Position numbers and translations under genes: made by a program. Positions 7,842-18,015 of a stretch of DNA of 64,000 nt are shown here, in pieces; position 1 is the first letter of the stretch, and each line of letters opens with the position of its first letter. This stretch comes from Candidatus Limnocylindrales bacterium (GTDB lineage: Bacteria > Moduliflexota > Moduliflexia > Moduliflexales > JAUQPW01), in contig DATMBG010000034.1 of the NCBI GenBank assembly GCA_035559535.1, forward strand, positions 21,215 to 85,214, read 5' to 3'. Under the pieces are notes generated by a model. The model searched no databases and was not told where the DNA came from. It saw only the letters and a program-made list of their open reading frames with translations.

Positions 7842-9908
7842 TCATACACTTTCCCTCTCTTCATTTGATCTGATCTTAAACAGAACCCGCCGGGCGGCCT
7901 CGGCGACATTTTTAGCTGTTAATCCTAGCCGTTCATAAATTATGGGATAAGGTGCCGAAGCCCCAAAGCGATCCAACCCTATGACCTCTCCTTTTAATCC
8001 CACATATCGGCTCCATGCCAGGGTAGCCCCTGCTTCCACGGCTACCCGAGCCTGAATCTGGGGAGGTAATACGGTCTGTTGATATTCTACCGGTTGGGCT
8101 TCAAACAACTCCCAACTCGGCATGGATACTACCCGAGCCTGTATTCCTTGTTCGGCCAGTAACTCCCTGGCTTCCAGTGCTAAATGCACTTCAGACCCTG
8201 TTCCTATTAAGATGACATCTATATTTTCTGCATCGGCCAGAATATATCCCCCCTTTTTGGCTTCCGAGGCCGGGGCATACCGACTTCGATCCAATACCGG
8301 GATACCCTGTCGAGTTAAAATCAGAGCGGTCGGCCCCTGTTGACGGGTGAGGGCTACTCGCCAGGCTTCCACCGTTTCGGTCGCATCTGCCGGTCGAAAT
8401 ACCACCAGGTTTGGAATTGCCCGCAAACTCGTCAAATGTTCAATAGGCTGGTGGGTCGGTCCATCTTCTCCCAATCCCACACTGTCATGGGTAAAAACAA
8501 ATATCACCGGTAATTTTGTCATGGCTGCCAACCGAATCGCCGGTCGCATATAATCCGAGAAGATCAGAAAAGTTCCGCCATAGGGTCGAATCCCTCCGTG
8601 TAAAGCCAGTCCATTGAGAATTCCTCCCATTCCATGCTCTCTTACTCCAAAGTGAATATACCGCCCTGAGAAATCGTCTCGGGTTAAAAACTTCTCTCCT
8701 TTGGGTAAGGTGTTATTGGAAGGGGTTAAATCTGCCGAACCCCCCAACAAGTTTGGAATTCTGGGCGCAATGGCATTAAGGACAGCCCCCGAAGCGGCCC
8801 GGGTCGCAAGGGGTTTATCCAGGGGAAAAGTCGGCAGGTCCCGGTCCCAATCGGCAGGTAGTTCCCTACTCATGAAACTTTGAAAAGCCGCCGCCAAATC
8901 CGGATAAGTCTCTGCATACCGAGTAAACAGAGCTTTCCACTGGGCTTGTTTGGCTGCCCCGGCAGCACCTGTTTCCCGCATGAATTCGTAAACTTCTGGA
9001 GGGACATAGAATGGAGGGTCCAGGGGCCAGCCCAAACGTTGCTTGGCCAAACGGACTTCCTCTGCACCCAACGGTTCTCCATGGGCTTTATTGGTATCCT
9101 GTTTGTGGGGACTTCCAAAGCCGATGTGGGTCTTACAGGCAATTAAGGATGGACGTTTCTTCTCGGCTTGAGCTGCATACAGGGCCATCTCCACCGCAGC
9201 CGGATCATGTCCGTCCACCTGTTGCGTATGCCAGCCATAAGCGGCAAATCGGGCCAGCACATCTTCACTAAAAGCCAGCCAGGTGGGTCCATCGATACTG
9301 ATACCGTTATCGTCGTATAGTACGATCAACTTCCCTAAACCCAGGTGCCCGGCTAAAGATCCGGCCTCATGGGAAATCCCTTCCATCATATCCCCGTCAC
9401 TGGCAATGACATAGGTATAGTGATCCACAATATTAAAACCGGGCCGATTGAACCGGTTGGCAAGCCAACGTTCTGCGATGGCCATTCCCACGGCATTGGT
9501 AATCCCCTGTCCAAGGGGACCGGTTGTGGCTTCAACCCCGGGCGTGAGGCCATGTTCGGGATGACCCGGAGTCTGACTCCCCCATTGACGAAAGGCCTGG
9601 AGCTGCTGGAGGGGAAGATCATAACCGGTGAGATGAAGGAGACTGTAAAGGAGCATGGAACCATGGCCTGCAGAAAGAACAAAACGGTCACGATTGGGCC
9701 AGGAAGGATCTTTGGGATTATGGGAGAGGAACTGGGTCCAAAGGACAACAGCGGCATCAGCCATACCCATAGGCATACCGGGATGTCCAGAATTTGCCTT
9801 TTGAACACTATCCATAGCCAATACCCGAATAGCATTGGCGGTTAATCGACGTAGCCGTGACAGGTCTGTAGTCTGGATAGATGTTGAGGTTGAAGCAGGG
9901 TTCGTCAT
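7842..9908 (-). CDS. tkt: Transketolase
   Basis: 688 residues, full length. The N-terminal TPP domain begins [14 protein letters not shown], with [13 protein letters not shown] and the TPP motif [13 protein letters not shown]-like (seen as [15 protein letters not shown]). [16 protein letters not shown] and [20 protein letters not shown] are the pyrimidine-domain hallmarks, including catalytic Glu and His. It transfers two-carbon ketol units between sugar phosphates in the pentose phosphate or Calvin pathways. AAGGATC precedes the ATG. No other pentose-pathway gene is adjacent. Confidence 0.96.
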   Translation of the reverse strand: MTNPASTSTSIQTTDLSRLRRLTANAIRVLAMDSVQKANSGHPGMPMGMADAAVVLWTQFLSHNPKDPSWPNRDRFVLSAGHGSMLLYSLLHLTGYDLPLQQLQAFRQWGSQTPGHPEHGLTPGVEATTGPLGQGITNAVGMAIAERWLANRFNRPGFNIVDHYTYVIASDGDMMEGISHEAGSLAGHLGLGKLIVLYDDNGISIDGPTWLAFSEDVLARFAAYGWHTQQVDGHDPAAVEMALYAAQAEKKRPSLIACKTHIGFGSPHKQDTNKAHGEPLGAEEVRLAKQRLGWPLDPPFYVPPEVYEFMRETGAAGAAKQAQWKALFTRYAETYPDLAAAFQSFMSRELPADWDRDLPTFPLDKPLATRAASGAVLNAIAPRIPNLLGGSADLTPSNNTLPKGEKFLTRDDFSGRYIHFGVREHGMGGILNGLALHGGIRPYGGTFLIFSDYMRPAIRLAAMTKLPVIFVFTHDSVGLGEDGPTHQPIEHLTSLRAIPNLVVFRPADATETVEAWRVALTRQQGPTALILTRQGIPVLDRSRYAPASEAKKGGYILADAENIDVILIGTGSEVHLALEARELLAEQGIQARVVSMPSWELFEAQPVEYQQTVLPPQIQARVAVEAGATLAWSRYVGLKGEVIGLDRFGASAPYPIIYERLGLTAKNVAEAARRVLFKIRSNEERESV

Positions 9909-10169
9909 GATCCTTAAACGATCAGAGATGAAGGAAAGAGGAATCGTTCATCGTCCATCGCTTATTTATCCTTATTGCTTTCAATTTATTCAATTCATAT
10001 TTTACCGAGTACTTAAATGATACTCAAAAACCGGGTGATATGCAAGATCCTGACCCCATTAATTTTCATTTGACATCTCGAACTCCCAAATCTACAATTA
10101 AAACAGGTCACCAGGGGTTATAAGTAAACAACCCCAAGTAACAACCCCATGGATAGAGGAGGAACTTGC

Positions 10170-11426
10170 ATGATTCAAACGATTAAAAGCTTTAAGTTTA
10201 TACGCCGGTTTTTACTCGTCGTCCTGGCAATAGGGATAATGAGTTCCTGGGTCCTTACCCAAGAGGCCCAAAAGAAAACGGCCCTGATCATTGTGGATAT
10301 GCAGAATGACTTTGCAAAGGAAGGCGGGGCTTTATATGTACCCTCTACAGAGCAAATCAAACCCAAACTGAAACAATTAATTGCTAAGGCCCGTGAGAAG
10401 GGGATTCCCATTATTTACACCCAAGACTGGCATCGCCCGGACGATGTAGAGTTTAAGATCTGGCCACCCCATACCATTCAAGGAACCCCGGGAGCAGAAG
10501 TTATCGCAGACCTTGCACCTACCGATAAGGATTATACGGTTAAGAAACGGACCTATAATGCCTTCTTTGAAACGGATCTGGACATGCTCCTGCGCCAGTT
10601 GGGAGTTAAACGGATTGTGATAACCGGAACCGTATCGAATATTTGTGTTTTGAACACAGCCGGGGATGCAGCTTTGCGAGGCTACGAGGTCGTCCTGCCC
10701 CACGATGCCATTGCTCCCCTTACCGATTTTGATCAGCAAGCAACCCTCCGGGAAGTCTCCTTTCTCTATAAGGGTAAAATTACCACGGCAGACCATGCTT
10801 TTGATCCAGATCCCCAGGAGATCAAAGTCGAATTCAATGCCAAACCTCCTGAGTTAAAAGTGGCCTCCAATGTAGAACTCCCAAAAGACAAAACAGCCGT
10901 CATCGTGGTAGACATGCAGAACGATTTCGCCCGGGAAGGAGGGGCCCTCTACGTACCTGCAACCAAAGAAACCATTGAACCTATAAAGAATCTCTTGAAG
11001 AAAGCAAGATCGTCAGGTACCCTGGTTGTTTTTACCCAGGACTGGCACCGAAAGGATGATCCTGAATTCAAAATCTGGCCTCCTCATACCATCCAGGGAA
11101 CCGAAGGCGCTCAAGTGATCGCAGATTTTGAGCCCTCCGATAAAGACTATTTTGTTAAAAAACGAACCTACGATGCCTTCTACGGTACCGATATGGATCT
11201 GCTCCTCCGACAAAACGGGATTCAAAATGTCGTAATTACCGGTACAGTTTCTAACATCTGTGTCTTGCATACTGCCGGAAAGGCTAGACTACACGGCTAT
11301 AACCTCGTTGTAGTCCGAGACGGAATCTCGGCCTTGACCCCCTTCGATATGGATCTGTCCCTACGGCAGATGTCCTTTCTGTATAACGGGACCATAGTTG
11401 ATTCGGGAAATATTCAGTTCCAGTAA
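10170..11426 (+). CDS. Exported protein with two tandem isochorismatase-like (nicotinamidase-type) domains
   Basis: 418 residues from the ATG at 10170, preceded by AGAGGAGG; an ATG 21 bases upstream is less well placed. A signal sequence (FLLVVLAIGIMSSWV) leads into two copies of the cysteine-hydrolase fold that are very similar to each other. Each has DMQNDF (catalytic Asp), EFKIWPPHTIQGT, VKKRTY (Lys) and GTVSNICVL (Cys), so both triads look intact. Nicotinamidases and isochorismatases are usually single-domain cytoplasmic enzymes; a periplasmic tandem is unusual. The substrate is unknown. The two halves are joined by a linker of about 30 residues. The HupE-like gene follows on the same strand. 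Confidence 0.85.
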   Translation: MIQTIKSFKFIRRFLLVVLAIGIMSSWVLTQEAQKKTALIIVDMQNDFAKEGGALYVPSTEQIKPKLKQLIAKAREKGIPIIYTQDWHRPDDVEFKIWPPHTIQGTPGAEVIADLAPTDKDYTVKKRTYNAFFETDLDMLLRQLGVKRIVITGTVSNICVLNTAGDAALRGYEVVLPHDAIAPLTDFDQQATLREVSFLYKGKITTADHAFDPDPQEIKVEFNAKPPELKVASNVELPKDKTAVIVVDMQNDFAREGGALYVPATKETIEPIKNLLKKARSSGTLVVFTQDWHRKDDPEFKIWPPHTIQGTEGAQVIADFEPSDKDYFVKKRTYDAFYGTDMDLLLRQNGIQNVVITGTVSNICVLHTAGKARLHGYNLVVVRDGISALTPFDMDLSLRQMSFLYNGTIVDSGNIQFQ

Positions 11427-11428
11427 TC

Positions 11429-11640
11429 TTAGAGGGAGGCGTGTGGGAGTATGGGAGTATGGGAGGGAGTATGGGAGTATGGGAGGGAGTATGGGGGTAT
11501 GGGAGGGAGTATGGGGGTGTGGGAGTAAGTATGGGAGTATGGAAGTATGAATACTTTACTTTTCAAACCCCCACACCTCCACACTCCCACACCCCCATAC
11601 TCCCACACCCCCACACCTCCACACCCTCACACTACCCTCC
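11429..11640 (+). repeat. Low-complexity inverted array (GGGAGTAT words, then their complements)
   Basis: From 11433 to about 11545 the strand is built of GGGAGTATG/GGGAGG words. After a short AT-rich loop it switches to complementary CATACTCCCACACCCC words until 11640. The array begins right after the isochorismatase stop and runs into the next gene: the loop carries the ATG at 11547 and the C-rich arm is in frame with the protein. The same word family recurs at 46808-46995. Confidence 0.85.
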
Positions 11641-12680
11641 CATTCTTTCTTTTTCTACTGCTCAGCCTTGCTCTTCCCGTAATCGCCCACACTTACAGTA
11701 CCAGTTATTCCTATCTGACCATTGAACAGGATAAGGTGTTCTACCGATTAAAAGTCCCTGCAACGCAGTTTTTGACGGCAATTCAGGTGGAACCCGACAA
11801 ACTTAATGAAAACCTGGATAAGGCCGCTGCCTACCTGAGAGAGAAGATTAAAATCCTGAATCGCAGATCGGCTTGTAATTTGACCCTTCAGCACCTCCAT
11901 CCACTGGAAGAGGATCCTATTTTTATCCAGATCGATATGGTCTTTACCTGCAAAAAACCCATCGATAACTTCACCATGTCCTGTAAAATTCTGGAAGATG
12001 TCCCCGAACTCTATCATCAGAATCTGGCCAAAATGACTTTCAGGGGGGAGACCCGCCAATTCCTTTTTACACCGGACAAATATTACAACTGGGAAGAAGG
12101 AGGGATGTTGGGGGAGATCCCTCAAGAAAATCGGTTTACTCGTATTAAAGAGAAGATCGGGTCAGGAATCCAAAGCATATTAACCGGAGGGAATATCCTT
12201 TTATTTCTTCTGATCTTGTTTCTGCCGGTTGGAGTCTTAAAAGAGGCTTTTAAAACCCTCCTCGCTTTTACCCTGTCCTACACGCTGGCCTTCTTTCTGG
12301 AAAATCTTCTGTTTTTACATCTAACTCCCAAATTTATAAACTCTCTCCTCTACTTCGGGGTGGCCTATATGGCCCTTGAAAATTTATCTATAAAGCCTGC
12401 TCTCCATCGATGGATTCCGGCGGGGATCTTTGGTTCTGTATATGGATTTTATTCTGCCCAAGCTTTCGCAGCTTTGGATCGGTCTTCATCGGATCGGTTT
12501 GTTTCTTTGTTTGCTTTTTATATCGGAACCGAAACAGGACAGATTATCATTCTCCTCTTTTTAGTTCCTGCTGTTTCTTACTTGAACCGGTGGAAGATGG
12601 GATATAAGACTATCCGGGTTCTTTCCATGGGAATTCTTGGAATCGCGTTACTTCAGTTTTTTAGAGGGATTTTGTTATAG
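11547..12680 (+). CDS. HupE/UreJ-like membrane protein with repeat-encoded leader
   Basis: 377 residues. The C-terminal half has about six hydrophobic helices (from NILLFLLILFLPVGVLKEAF onward) and FGVAYMALENL, FGSVYGFYSAQAF and FYIGTETGQ segments typical of the HupE/UreJ_2 family, a probable metal permease or accessory. The N-terminal half is an extracytoplasmic domain starting HTYSTSYSYLTIEQ. The only ATG in frame is at 11547. Between it and the hydrophobic signal (LPFFLFLLLSLALPV, from residue 31) lie about 20 residues encoded by the inverted array, giving HTPTPPYSHTPTPP. No ATG, GTG or TTG codon lies between. GGGAG words of the array sit about 10 bases upstream and may act as ribosome-binding site. 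Confidence 0.7.
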   Translation: MNTLLFKPPHLHTPTPPYSHTPTPPHPHTTLPFFLFLLLSLALPVIAHTYSTSYSYLTIEQDKVFYRLKVPATQFLTAIQVEPDKLNENLDKAAAYLREKIKILNRRSACNLTLQHLHPLEEDPIFIQIDMVFTCKKPIDNFTMSCKILEDVPELYHQNLAKMTFRGETRQFLFTPDKYYNWEEGGMLGEIPQENRFTRIKEKIGSGIQSILTGGNILLFLLILFLPVGVLKEAFKTLLAFTLSYTLAFFLENLLFLHLTPKFINSLLYFGVAYMALENLSIKPALHRWIPAGIFGSVYGFYSAQAFAALDRSSSDRFVSLFAFYIGTETGQIIILLFLVPAVSYLNRWKMGYKTIRVLSMGILGIALLQFFRGILL

Positions 12681-12743
12681 AGTAGAAGACCTTTCCGGCT
12701 TTGTCGATGGGGGATTTTCACTTTTAGCTTCTCCTCACGGACT

Positions 12744-15278
12744 TTACATTAAATTTACCGGGTCCACATCAACGGTTATACGTACATCTTTAATCGATTC
12801 CACCTTACGAAAGGTTTCGATCCCTTCACCCACAAAAGTCCGTAAGGTTCCCGAGCTGGGACTTTTTAGCAAAATCTGATATCGATATCTTCCCTTTAAT
12901 TTAGCCAGAGCTGCCGCCGTAGGACCCAGGAGGATGACCTCTTCGGGCTTTTGAATTCGGAGGTGTCCGGCCAGTTTTTTAGCCAGGATTTCGGTAAAAT
13001 CTTTATCTGTCCCCTGGAGGATGATATTGACGACCCGGGAGAAGGGGGGATATCTCAATTGTTGACGGAAGTGGATCTCTTTTTCATAAAACTTGAGATA
13101 GTCATGGGTTTGTGCGGTGAGAATGGCGTAATGAGAAGGGGTAAAGGTTTGAATTAGAACCTCTCCGGGAAGGGATCCACGTCCTGCACGACCGGCCACC
13201 TGGGTTAATAATTGAAAAGTTCGCTCACTGGCCCGAAAATCAGGGAGATGCAGCATCGTTTCAGCCGAAATAATGCCGACCAGTGTCACATAAGGGAAGT
13301 CATGGCCTTTGGCAATCATTTGGGTTCCGATGAGGATATCGATCTCCCGATTCTCAAACCGGGTTAAAACATCGCGATGGGATTCCTTTTGGGTCATGGT
13401 ATCTCGATCCATGCGAGCCACCCGCGCCTGGGGAAAGAGGAGTCGAACCTCCTTTTCCACCTTCTGGGTTCCTACCCCATAGTAGCCTACTTCTGAGCCG
13501 GAACATGCCGGACATACTCTGGGAGCTACCTTGGAGAAATTGCAGTAGTGGCAGAGTAACCGCTCGATGGGAATGTGGTAAGTTAACGTAACACTACAAC
13601 GGGGGCAATAATAGACAAATCCACATTCTCGACACAGGAAGAAGGTAGCAAATCCCCGTCGGTTCAAGAAGAGCAGAGTTTGTTCCTTTCGTTTTAAACG
13701 GGATTCAATCGCCTGCTCCAGCTCAAAGGAAAAGATCCGGCTAGATTCCTGAGGGGTTTTTCTCATATCCAGAATATAAACCCGTGGAAGTTCTCGCCGA
13801 TCGATCCGTTCGGTCAGGCTGATGATTTTGTATTTACCTTGTTGGGCATTATAGAAACTTTCCAGGGAAGGAGTGGCACTTCCCAGGATGGCGGGAGCAT
13901 TTTCGATCTTGGCCCGCATGATAGCCACATCTCGTCCATTATAACGCGGAACAGAGTCCTGTTTGTAAGAAGGATCATGCTCCTCGTCCACAATCACCAA
14001 CCCGAGTTTGGGGACCGGCGCAAAAATGGCCGATCGAGCTCCCAGGACAATATCGATCTCCCCTTTTCGGATTCTTTGCCATTGATCAACCCGCTCTCCT
14101 GCAGAGAGGCGACTATGTAGAATCGCGATACGATCCCCAAAACGGGATAAAAAACGATTGACTAAAAGCGGAGTCAAAGAGATTTCTGGAACCAGAAAGA
14201 TAGCCTGCTTCCTGGAGAACCCCTCCTGAGAATCTTGTTTTTCTTTTTGGGCTCCGGAACTCAGGGACAGATTTTTAGTGAGCAGATACTCGATAGCCTG
14301 CAAATAAACTTCCGTTTTGCCACTGCCGGTAACCCCATGCAATAAAATAGTCGAAAACTTTCCGGAATCAATTTCCGATTTGATCCTCTCTAGAGCTTTA
14401 ACCTGGGGTTCTACCAGGGAAAGGGGTTGTGTTTTCTGATAGGAAATATGTTCAAAGGGATTCCGGTAGACCTCCTTAGAATAGGCAGCAACCCAACCGG
14501 TTTTCTCTAAAGACCTCACGACCTGGTAGGGCTCGAATCCCAGTTTATCTCCTAACTCGGTTAAAGCAATATCCTGGGGGTATATTTTCATTAAAAAGGT
14601 CAGTACTGCGGCTTGATGAGGAGCCCGGGTCTTTAAAGCATTCACGGATTCTGCTATCTGGGATGGCTCTTGAAGAAGTCGTACATATTTGGCAACTTTA
14701 GGTTTAATTTTGGTTTGGATAACACGCTCTATCTCAATAAGCCCGCGCTTTTCCAGGGCATGGAGAGTAGAGTAGAGGCCTTTTTTGCCCAGTTTTTTCT
14801 TTAGCCTGGGTAAAGGAACCTCTTCTTCCCTTTGAAGGAATTCCAGGAGTTTACGTTGTGCAGGGGTTATCCCTTCCTGAGTTAAAGATGGGGACTGATG
14901 GGGTGGTTCTCCTGAAAGGTTAAGTCTGACCATGGAGACCTCTAAGCTTTCCAATCCGGCAGGGAGGGTTGCCTTAATAGCCTCTCCCCAGGAGCAGAGA
15001 TAATAATCGGCCATCCATTCTGTTAATTTCAAAAGATTCCCATTCAAAATGGGTTCCGTATCCAAAACATCGGTAATTTCCTTCAAACCGGCCAGATCTA
15101 TGAGATTAGGATCTAAAGAAGGAATCAGATTGACCAGGTATCCGGTAATCTGTCGATTTCCAAAAGGGACCAGAACCCTTTTACCGATGGCAATTTCTTC
15201 CTGAAGACTCTCCGGAATTTTATAGGTAAAGGTTTGATAAACCGGTAAGGGAATAGCTATTTGGGCATAAGGTATCAT
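12744..15278 (-). CDS. priA: Primosomal protein N' (replication restart helicase)
   Basis: 844 residues. The N-terminal 3'-DNA-binding domain begins MIPYAQIAIPLPVYQTFTY. Walker A is GVTGSGKTEVYL, the DEAH-type box is DEEHDPSYKQ, and GSATPSLES is motif III. The zinc-binding insertion has paired cysteines (CRECGFVYYCPRC, CHYCN, CPACSG). Motifs V/VI follow as GTQMIAKGHDFP and QVAGRAGRG. It reloads DnaB at stalled forks. It converges with the HupE-like gene and is divergent from ssb, sharing a 324-base upstream region, a sensible pairing since PriA binds SSB. Confidence 0.96.
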   Translation of the reverse strand: MIPYAQIAIPLPVYQTFTYKIPESLQEEIAIGKRVLVPFGNRQITGYLVNLIPSLDPNLIDLAGLKEITDVLDTEPILNGNLLKLTEWMADYYLCSWGEAIKATLPAGLESLEVSMVRLNLSGEPPHQSPSLTQEGITPAQRKLLEFLQREEEVPLPRLKKKLGKKGLYSTLHALEKRGLIEIERVIQTKIKPKVAKYVRLLQEPSQIAESVNALKTRAPHQAAVLTFLMKIYPQDIALTELGDKLGFEPYQVVRSLEKTGWVAAYSKEVYRNPFEHISYQKTQPLSLVEPQVKALERIKSEIDSGKFSTILLHGVTGSGKTEVYLQAIEYLLTKNLSLSSGAQKEKQDSQEGFSRKQAIFLVPEISLTPLLVNRFLSRFGDRIAILHSRLSAGERVDQWQRIRKGEIDIVLGARSAIFAPVPKLGLVIVDEEHDPSYKQDSVPRYNGRDVAIMRAKIENAPAILGSATPSLESFYNAQQGKYKIISLTERIDRRELPRVYILDMRKTPQESSRIFSFELEQAIESRLKRKEQTLLFLNRRGFATFFLCRECGFVYYCPRCSVTLTYHIPIERLLCHYCNFSKVAPRVCPACSGSEVGYYGVGTQKVEKEVRLLFPQARVARMDRDTMTQKESHRDVLTRFENREIDILIGTQMIAKGHDFPYVTLVGIISAETMLHLPDFRASERTFQLLTQVAGRAGRGSLPGEVLIQTFTPSHYAILTAQTHDYLKFYEKEIHFRQQLRYPPFSRVVNIILQGTDKDFTEILAKKLAGHLRIQKPEEVILLGPTAAALAKLKGRYRYQILLKSPSSGTLRTFVGEGIETFRKVESIKDVRITVDVDPVNLM

Positions 15279-15525
15279 GTGTAAAGGGTAAATAAAAGGC
15301 GAATAGAGGTCAAGAAAATTTTTTGAGAAAGTATTCTATCTTAGGAATTGTGGTAGAGAATAATAGACGAGTTCAGGGAAAAAATCAATAAAAATCTTCC
15401 AATGTTTTTTCGCTTAATATTCTCCTTTTCCCTTGACAAGTTTTCCGATTCCCTGTAAGCTTTTGAATAAGAAGGCTTAGAAATTCTTTACAAGGTAAAG
15501 TTCTTTGAACCCTATCAGATTCTAC

Positions 15526-15555
15526 TTGACGGGTTAGGGGAGTTGTTTGTATGCT
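15526..15555 (+). promoter_or_regulatory. Putative sigma70-type promoter for ssb
   Basis: TTGACG (15526-15531) and TATGCT (15550-15555) are spaced by 18 bases, about 48 bases ahead of the ssb ATG. A second TTGACA lies near 15434 with TAAGCT after 17 bases. The rest of the 15279-15602 spacer shows no gene. Confidence 0.4.
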
Positions 15556-15602
15556 GGGAAAGCTTATTCTATGTCAACTACCCTATAACATGGAGGGCAT
15601 TT

Positions 15603-16085
15603 ATGATGGAGCAACGTGAAAGACGACCTGAAAAAAGTTTAAATAAGGTCTTAATTATTGGTCGACTGGGACGGGACCCGGAGTTGCGATATACCCCGAA
15701 CGGTACGGCTGTTGCAACCCTGGCCGTGGCGACCAACGAGTCCTGGCAGGACAAAGAGACCAGTCAATGGCAGGAGCGTACCGAGTGGCATCGGGTTATA
15801 GCCTGGGATCGGCACGCCGAAATTGCCGGGGAGTATTTATCCAAAGGAAGTCGGGTTTATATCGAGGGTCGTTTACAAACCCGGGAATGGGAGGACAAAG
15901 ATGGTATTAAGCGGTGGACCACGGAAATCATCGTCCGGGACATGATCATGCTGGGGGGTCGAGGGGATAGCTACTCACCTCGGGTTGAAGAACCTCCGCA
16001 TCCTGCAGATGTATACAATACGGGGATATCATCGGGATCTGAAGTACCTCCGGTGGGAGGGACCGAAGAAGATATTCCCTTCTGA
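15603..16085 (+). CDS. ssb: Single-stranded DNA-binding protein
   Basis: 160 residues from the ATG at 15603, chosen because GGAGGG stands 5 bases before it. The OB-fold opens with [20 protein letters not shown] and contains [29 protein letters not shown] and [18 protein letters not shown], all strongly conserved. The low-complexity linker is short and the tail ends GTEEDIPF, the acidic tip that docks PriA, RecQ, ExoI and others. It protects single-stranded DNA in replication and repair. It is divergent from priA and followed on the same strand by an AlkB-like repair gene. Confidence 0.96.
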   Translation: MMEQRERRPEKSLNKVLIIGRLGRDPELRYTPNGTAVATLAVATNESWQDKETSQWQERTEWHRVIAWDRHAEIAGEYLSKGSRVYIEGRLQTREWEDKDGIKRWTTEIIVRDMIMLGGRGDSYSPRVEEPPHPADVYNTGISSGSEVPPVGGTEEDIPF

Positions 16086-16090
16086 CCGAA

Positions 16091-16192
16091 AGTCAGAATC
16101 CAGAAGTCAGAATGAACAGGGAAGCTACCCGGCCTTGACTGGGCTATCCCCATTGGGAGGAGTTCCTGACCCTATTCTGACTTCTTTATTCT
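16091..16192 (+). repeat. Inverted repeat filling the ssb-alkB gap
   Basis: The purine-rich arm AGAATCCAGAAGTCAGAAT (within 16091-16121) pairs with ATTCTGACTTCTTTATTCT (16174-16192); AGGG/CCCT extends the stem after a 4-base bulge. It starts 5 bases after the ssb stop and ends just before the TTG/GTG start candidates of the next gene. Confidence 0.8.
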
Positions 16193-16207
16193 TTCTTGAA
16201 AGAGAGT

Positions 16208-16813
16208 GTGGCACCGAGTCAAACGATCCTCTTACCCGAAGCCGAGTTACATTATTACGAAGCTCTCTTTTCAAAGGAAGAGAGTGATCGACTCTTTGAC
16301 TCCTTGCTGAAGCACATAGACTGGCAACAAGGAGAAGGAACTTTCTTCGGGAAGAAGGCTCTGATTCCACGATTACAGGCCTGGTACGGAGAAACCGGCG
16401 AGAGTAAAATCTACAAGTATTCGGGTATGACGTTGATTCCCCTGGATTGGACTCCTGACCTTCTTTTCATCAAAAGCCGTATCGATGAACTTGCCGGAGT
16501 TCATTTTACCAATGTCCTGGTGAACCTTTATAGGGACGGAAGAGACGGAGTAGGCTGGCACAGCGACGACGAATCCATCTTGGGGAAGAACCCCATCATC
16601 GGCTCTGTAAGTTTTGGAGCAACCAGAGTTTTTCAGCTCCGGCATAAAACCCGAGGGATAAAGTTTGAATTGGAATTAAAACACGGAAGTTTCTTACTCA
16701 TGCAGGGTCCAACCCAACATTATTGGCAGCATCGGATTCCTAAAAAAGCAGGGATCACCAGACCTCGGATTAATTTGACTTTCAGAGTTTTACACGAGGT
16801 GGAGGGAGGGTAA
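16208..16813 (+). CDS. AlkB-like 2OG-Fe(II) dioxygenase
   Basis: 201 residues if the GTG at 16208 is used; an in-frame TTG at 16196 would add four. Neither has a good ribosome-binding site. The double-stranded beta-helix motifs are clear: NLYRDGRDGVGWHSDDE holds the HxD iron ligands, PTQHYWQHRIPK the distal His, and RPRINLTFR the arginines that bind 2-oxoglutarate and substrate. The family oxidatively demethylates alkylated bases in DNA or RNA; the length and motif spacing resemble ALKBH2/3-type bacterial proteins. Position directly after ssb supports a DNA-repair role. Confidence 0.88.
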   Translation: MAPSQTILLPEAELHYYEALFSKEESDRLFDSLLKHIDWQQGEGTFFGKKALIPRLQAWYGETGESKIYKYSGMTLIPLDWTPDLLFIKSRIDELAGVHFTNVLVNLYRDGRDGVGWHSDDESILGKNPIIGSVSFGATRVFQLRHKTRGIKFELELKHGSFLLMQGPTQHYWQHRIPKKAGITRPRINLTFRVLHEVEGG

Positions 16814-16850
16814 AAGAATTTCCAACATACCGGAAAACTGCCGTTCTGCC

Positions 16851-17990
16851 CTACTGGGGTGATGATTCTTGAATTAAGCTGTTATCGGCTCCCAGACCCG
16901 GATAGGTAGCTGCAGGTTCTTTTTTTAGAAAGTTAGAAGCAACGGGTACAGGTAGGGCCGGGATAGCCTCTCCGGCATGGTTCAATAGTTGACGATCCAA
17001 CAGACCCCGTGCACGGAAATGTTCAGATTCCAGAGCTTTTGGAAGGGTTGTTACGATATTACAGCATACATCCTGACCGGAGAATATCTGTTCCCACTCC
17101 TGGGCGGTACGGGATTGGATGATTTGGGCGACCTCGGTGAGGGTTCTTTCTGGGGATTTCGAATCATCTCGAAATTCCTCGGCGAGTCCTATCAGTTCAC
17201 AAAAGTTATTCCAGAACTTATTTTCCAGGGGGGCTGCAGCCAGGAATTGACCATCTTTGGTTGGATAGATCTGATATCTCGGGGAACCCCCGGTGAACAA
17301 CCCCTTCCCGGGTTGAGGCCACTGATGGGCAGCAAAGCCACTCCCTATAGCCCAGAACATGAAGGTAAAGAGGTTATCGGACATGGCCATATCCAGGTAA
17401 CATCCTTCTCCGGTGCGATTCCGTCGGAGGAGGGCCAACAGGATGTTAATCACCACGGGATAAGAACCGCCGCCAATATCTGCGATCAAGGTGGGGGGCA
17501 TCACAGGAACTCCGTTAGGGGTAGCTCCCAGACTTAAAAGACCTGTTTCTGCCAGGTAATTGAGATCATGTCCCGCTGTAGAGGCCCGAGGACCTTTCTG
17601 TCCGTATCCGGTCAGAGAGCAATAAATAATCTTGGGATTGATCTTTTTTACCGCTTCATATCCCAATCCAAGCCGATCCATCACGCCGGGTCGAAATTGT
17701 TCCAAAAGGATATCGGCGGTTTGGATGAGAGGTTTGAGGGAGTCCAGGGCTCCCGGATCCTTTAAATCCAGGGAGATACTTCGCTTCCCCCGGTTCAGGA
17801 GGGCAAAATGGACGCTATCCTTCCCGAACCTGGGTAGATAAGAACGCAATTCATCCCCCTGGGGGGGACGTTCCACTTTGATCACTTCCGCCCCTGCTTC
17901 GGCGAGAATTAAAGAAGCTAAAGGTCCTGGTAGCAAGGTACTAAAATCGAGAACCCGGATCCCCGACAGGGGTGGTAAGGATGGATTCAT
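16851..17990 (-). CDS. Class III CoA-transferase family protein (CaiB/BaiF; racemase-like)
   Basis: 379 residues. PLSGIRVLDFSTLLPGPLAS opens the protein, then EAGAEVIKVERPP, LNRGKRSISLDLKDP, LLEQFRPGVMDRLGLG and YCSLTGYGQKGP, followed by GHDLNYLA carrying the catalytic Asp. These fit the CaiB/BaiF family, which includes formyl-CoA transferase and alpha-methylacyl-CoA racemase; SLDLKDP and the overall length lean to the racemase-like side. Substrate cannot be read. It starts 25 bases after the phosphatase-fold gene on the same strand and AGGAAAGG precedes its ATG, so the two form a short operon. Confidence 0.88.
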   Translation of the reverse strand: MNPSLPPLSGIRVLDFSTLLPGPLASLILAEAGAEVIKVERPPQGDELRSYLPRFGKDSVHFALLNRGKRSISLDLKDPGALDSLKPLIQTADILLEQFRPGVMDRLGLGYEAVKKINPKIIYCSLTGYGQKGPRASTAGHDLNYLAETGLLSLGATPNGVPVMPPTLIADIGGGSYPVVINILLALLRRNRTGEGCYLDMAMSDNLFTFMFWAIGSGFAAHQWPQPGKGLFTGGSPRYQIYPTKDGQFLAAAPLENKFWNNFCELIGLAEEFRDDSKSPERTLTEVAQIIQSRTAQEWEQIFSGQDVCCNIVTTLPKALESEHFRARGLLDRQLLNHAGEAIPALPVPVASNFLKKEPAATYPGLGADNSLIQESSPQ

Positions 17991-18015
17991 CTCTTTTACC
18001 TTTCCTCTTCCTTTC

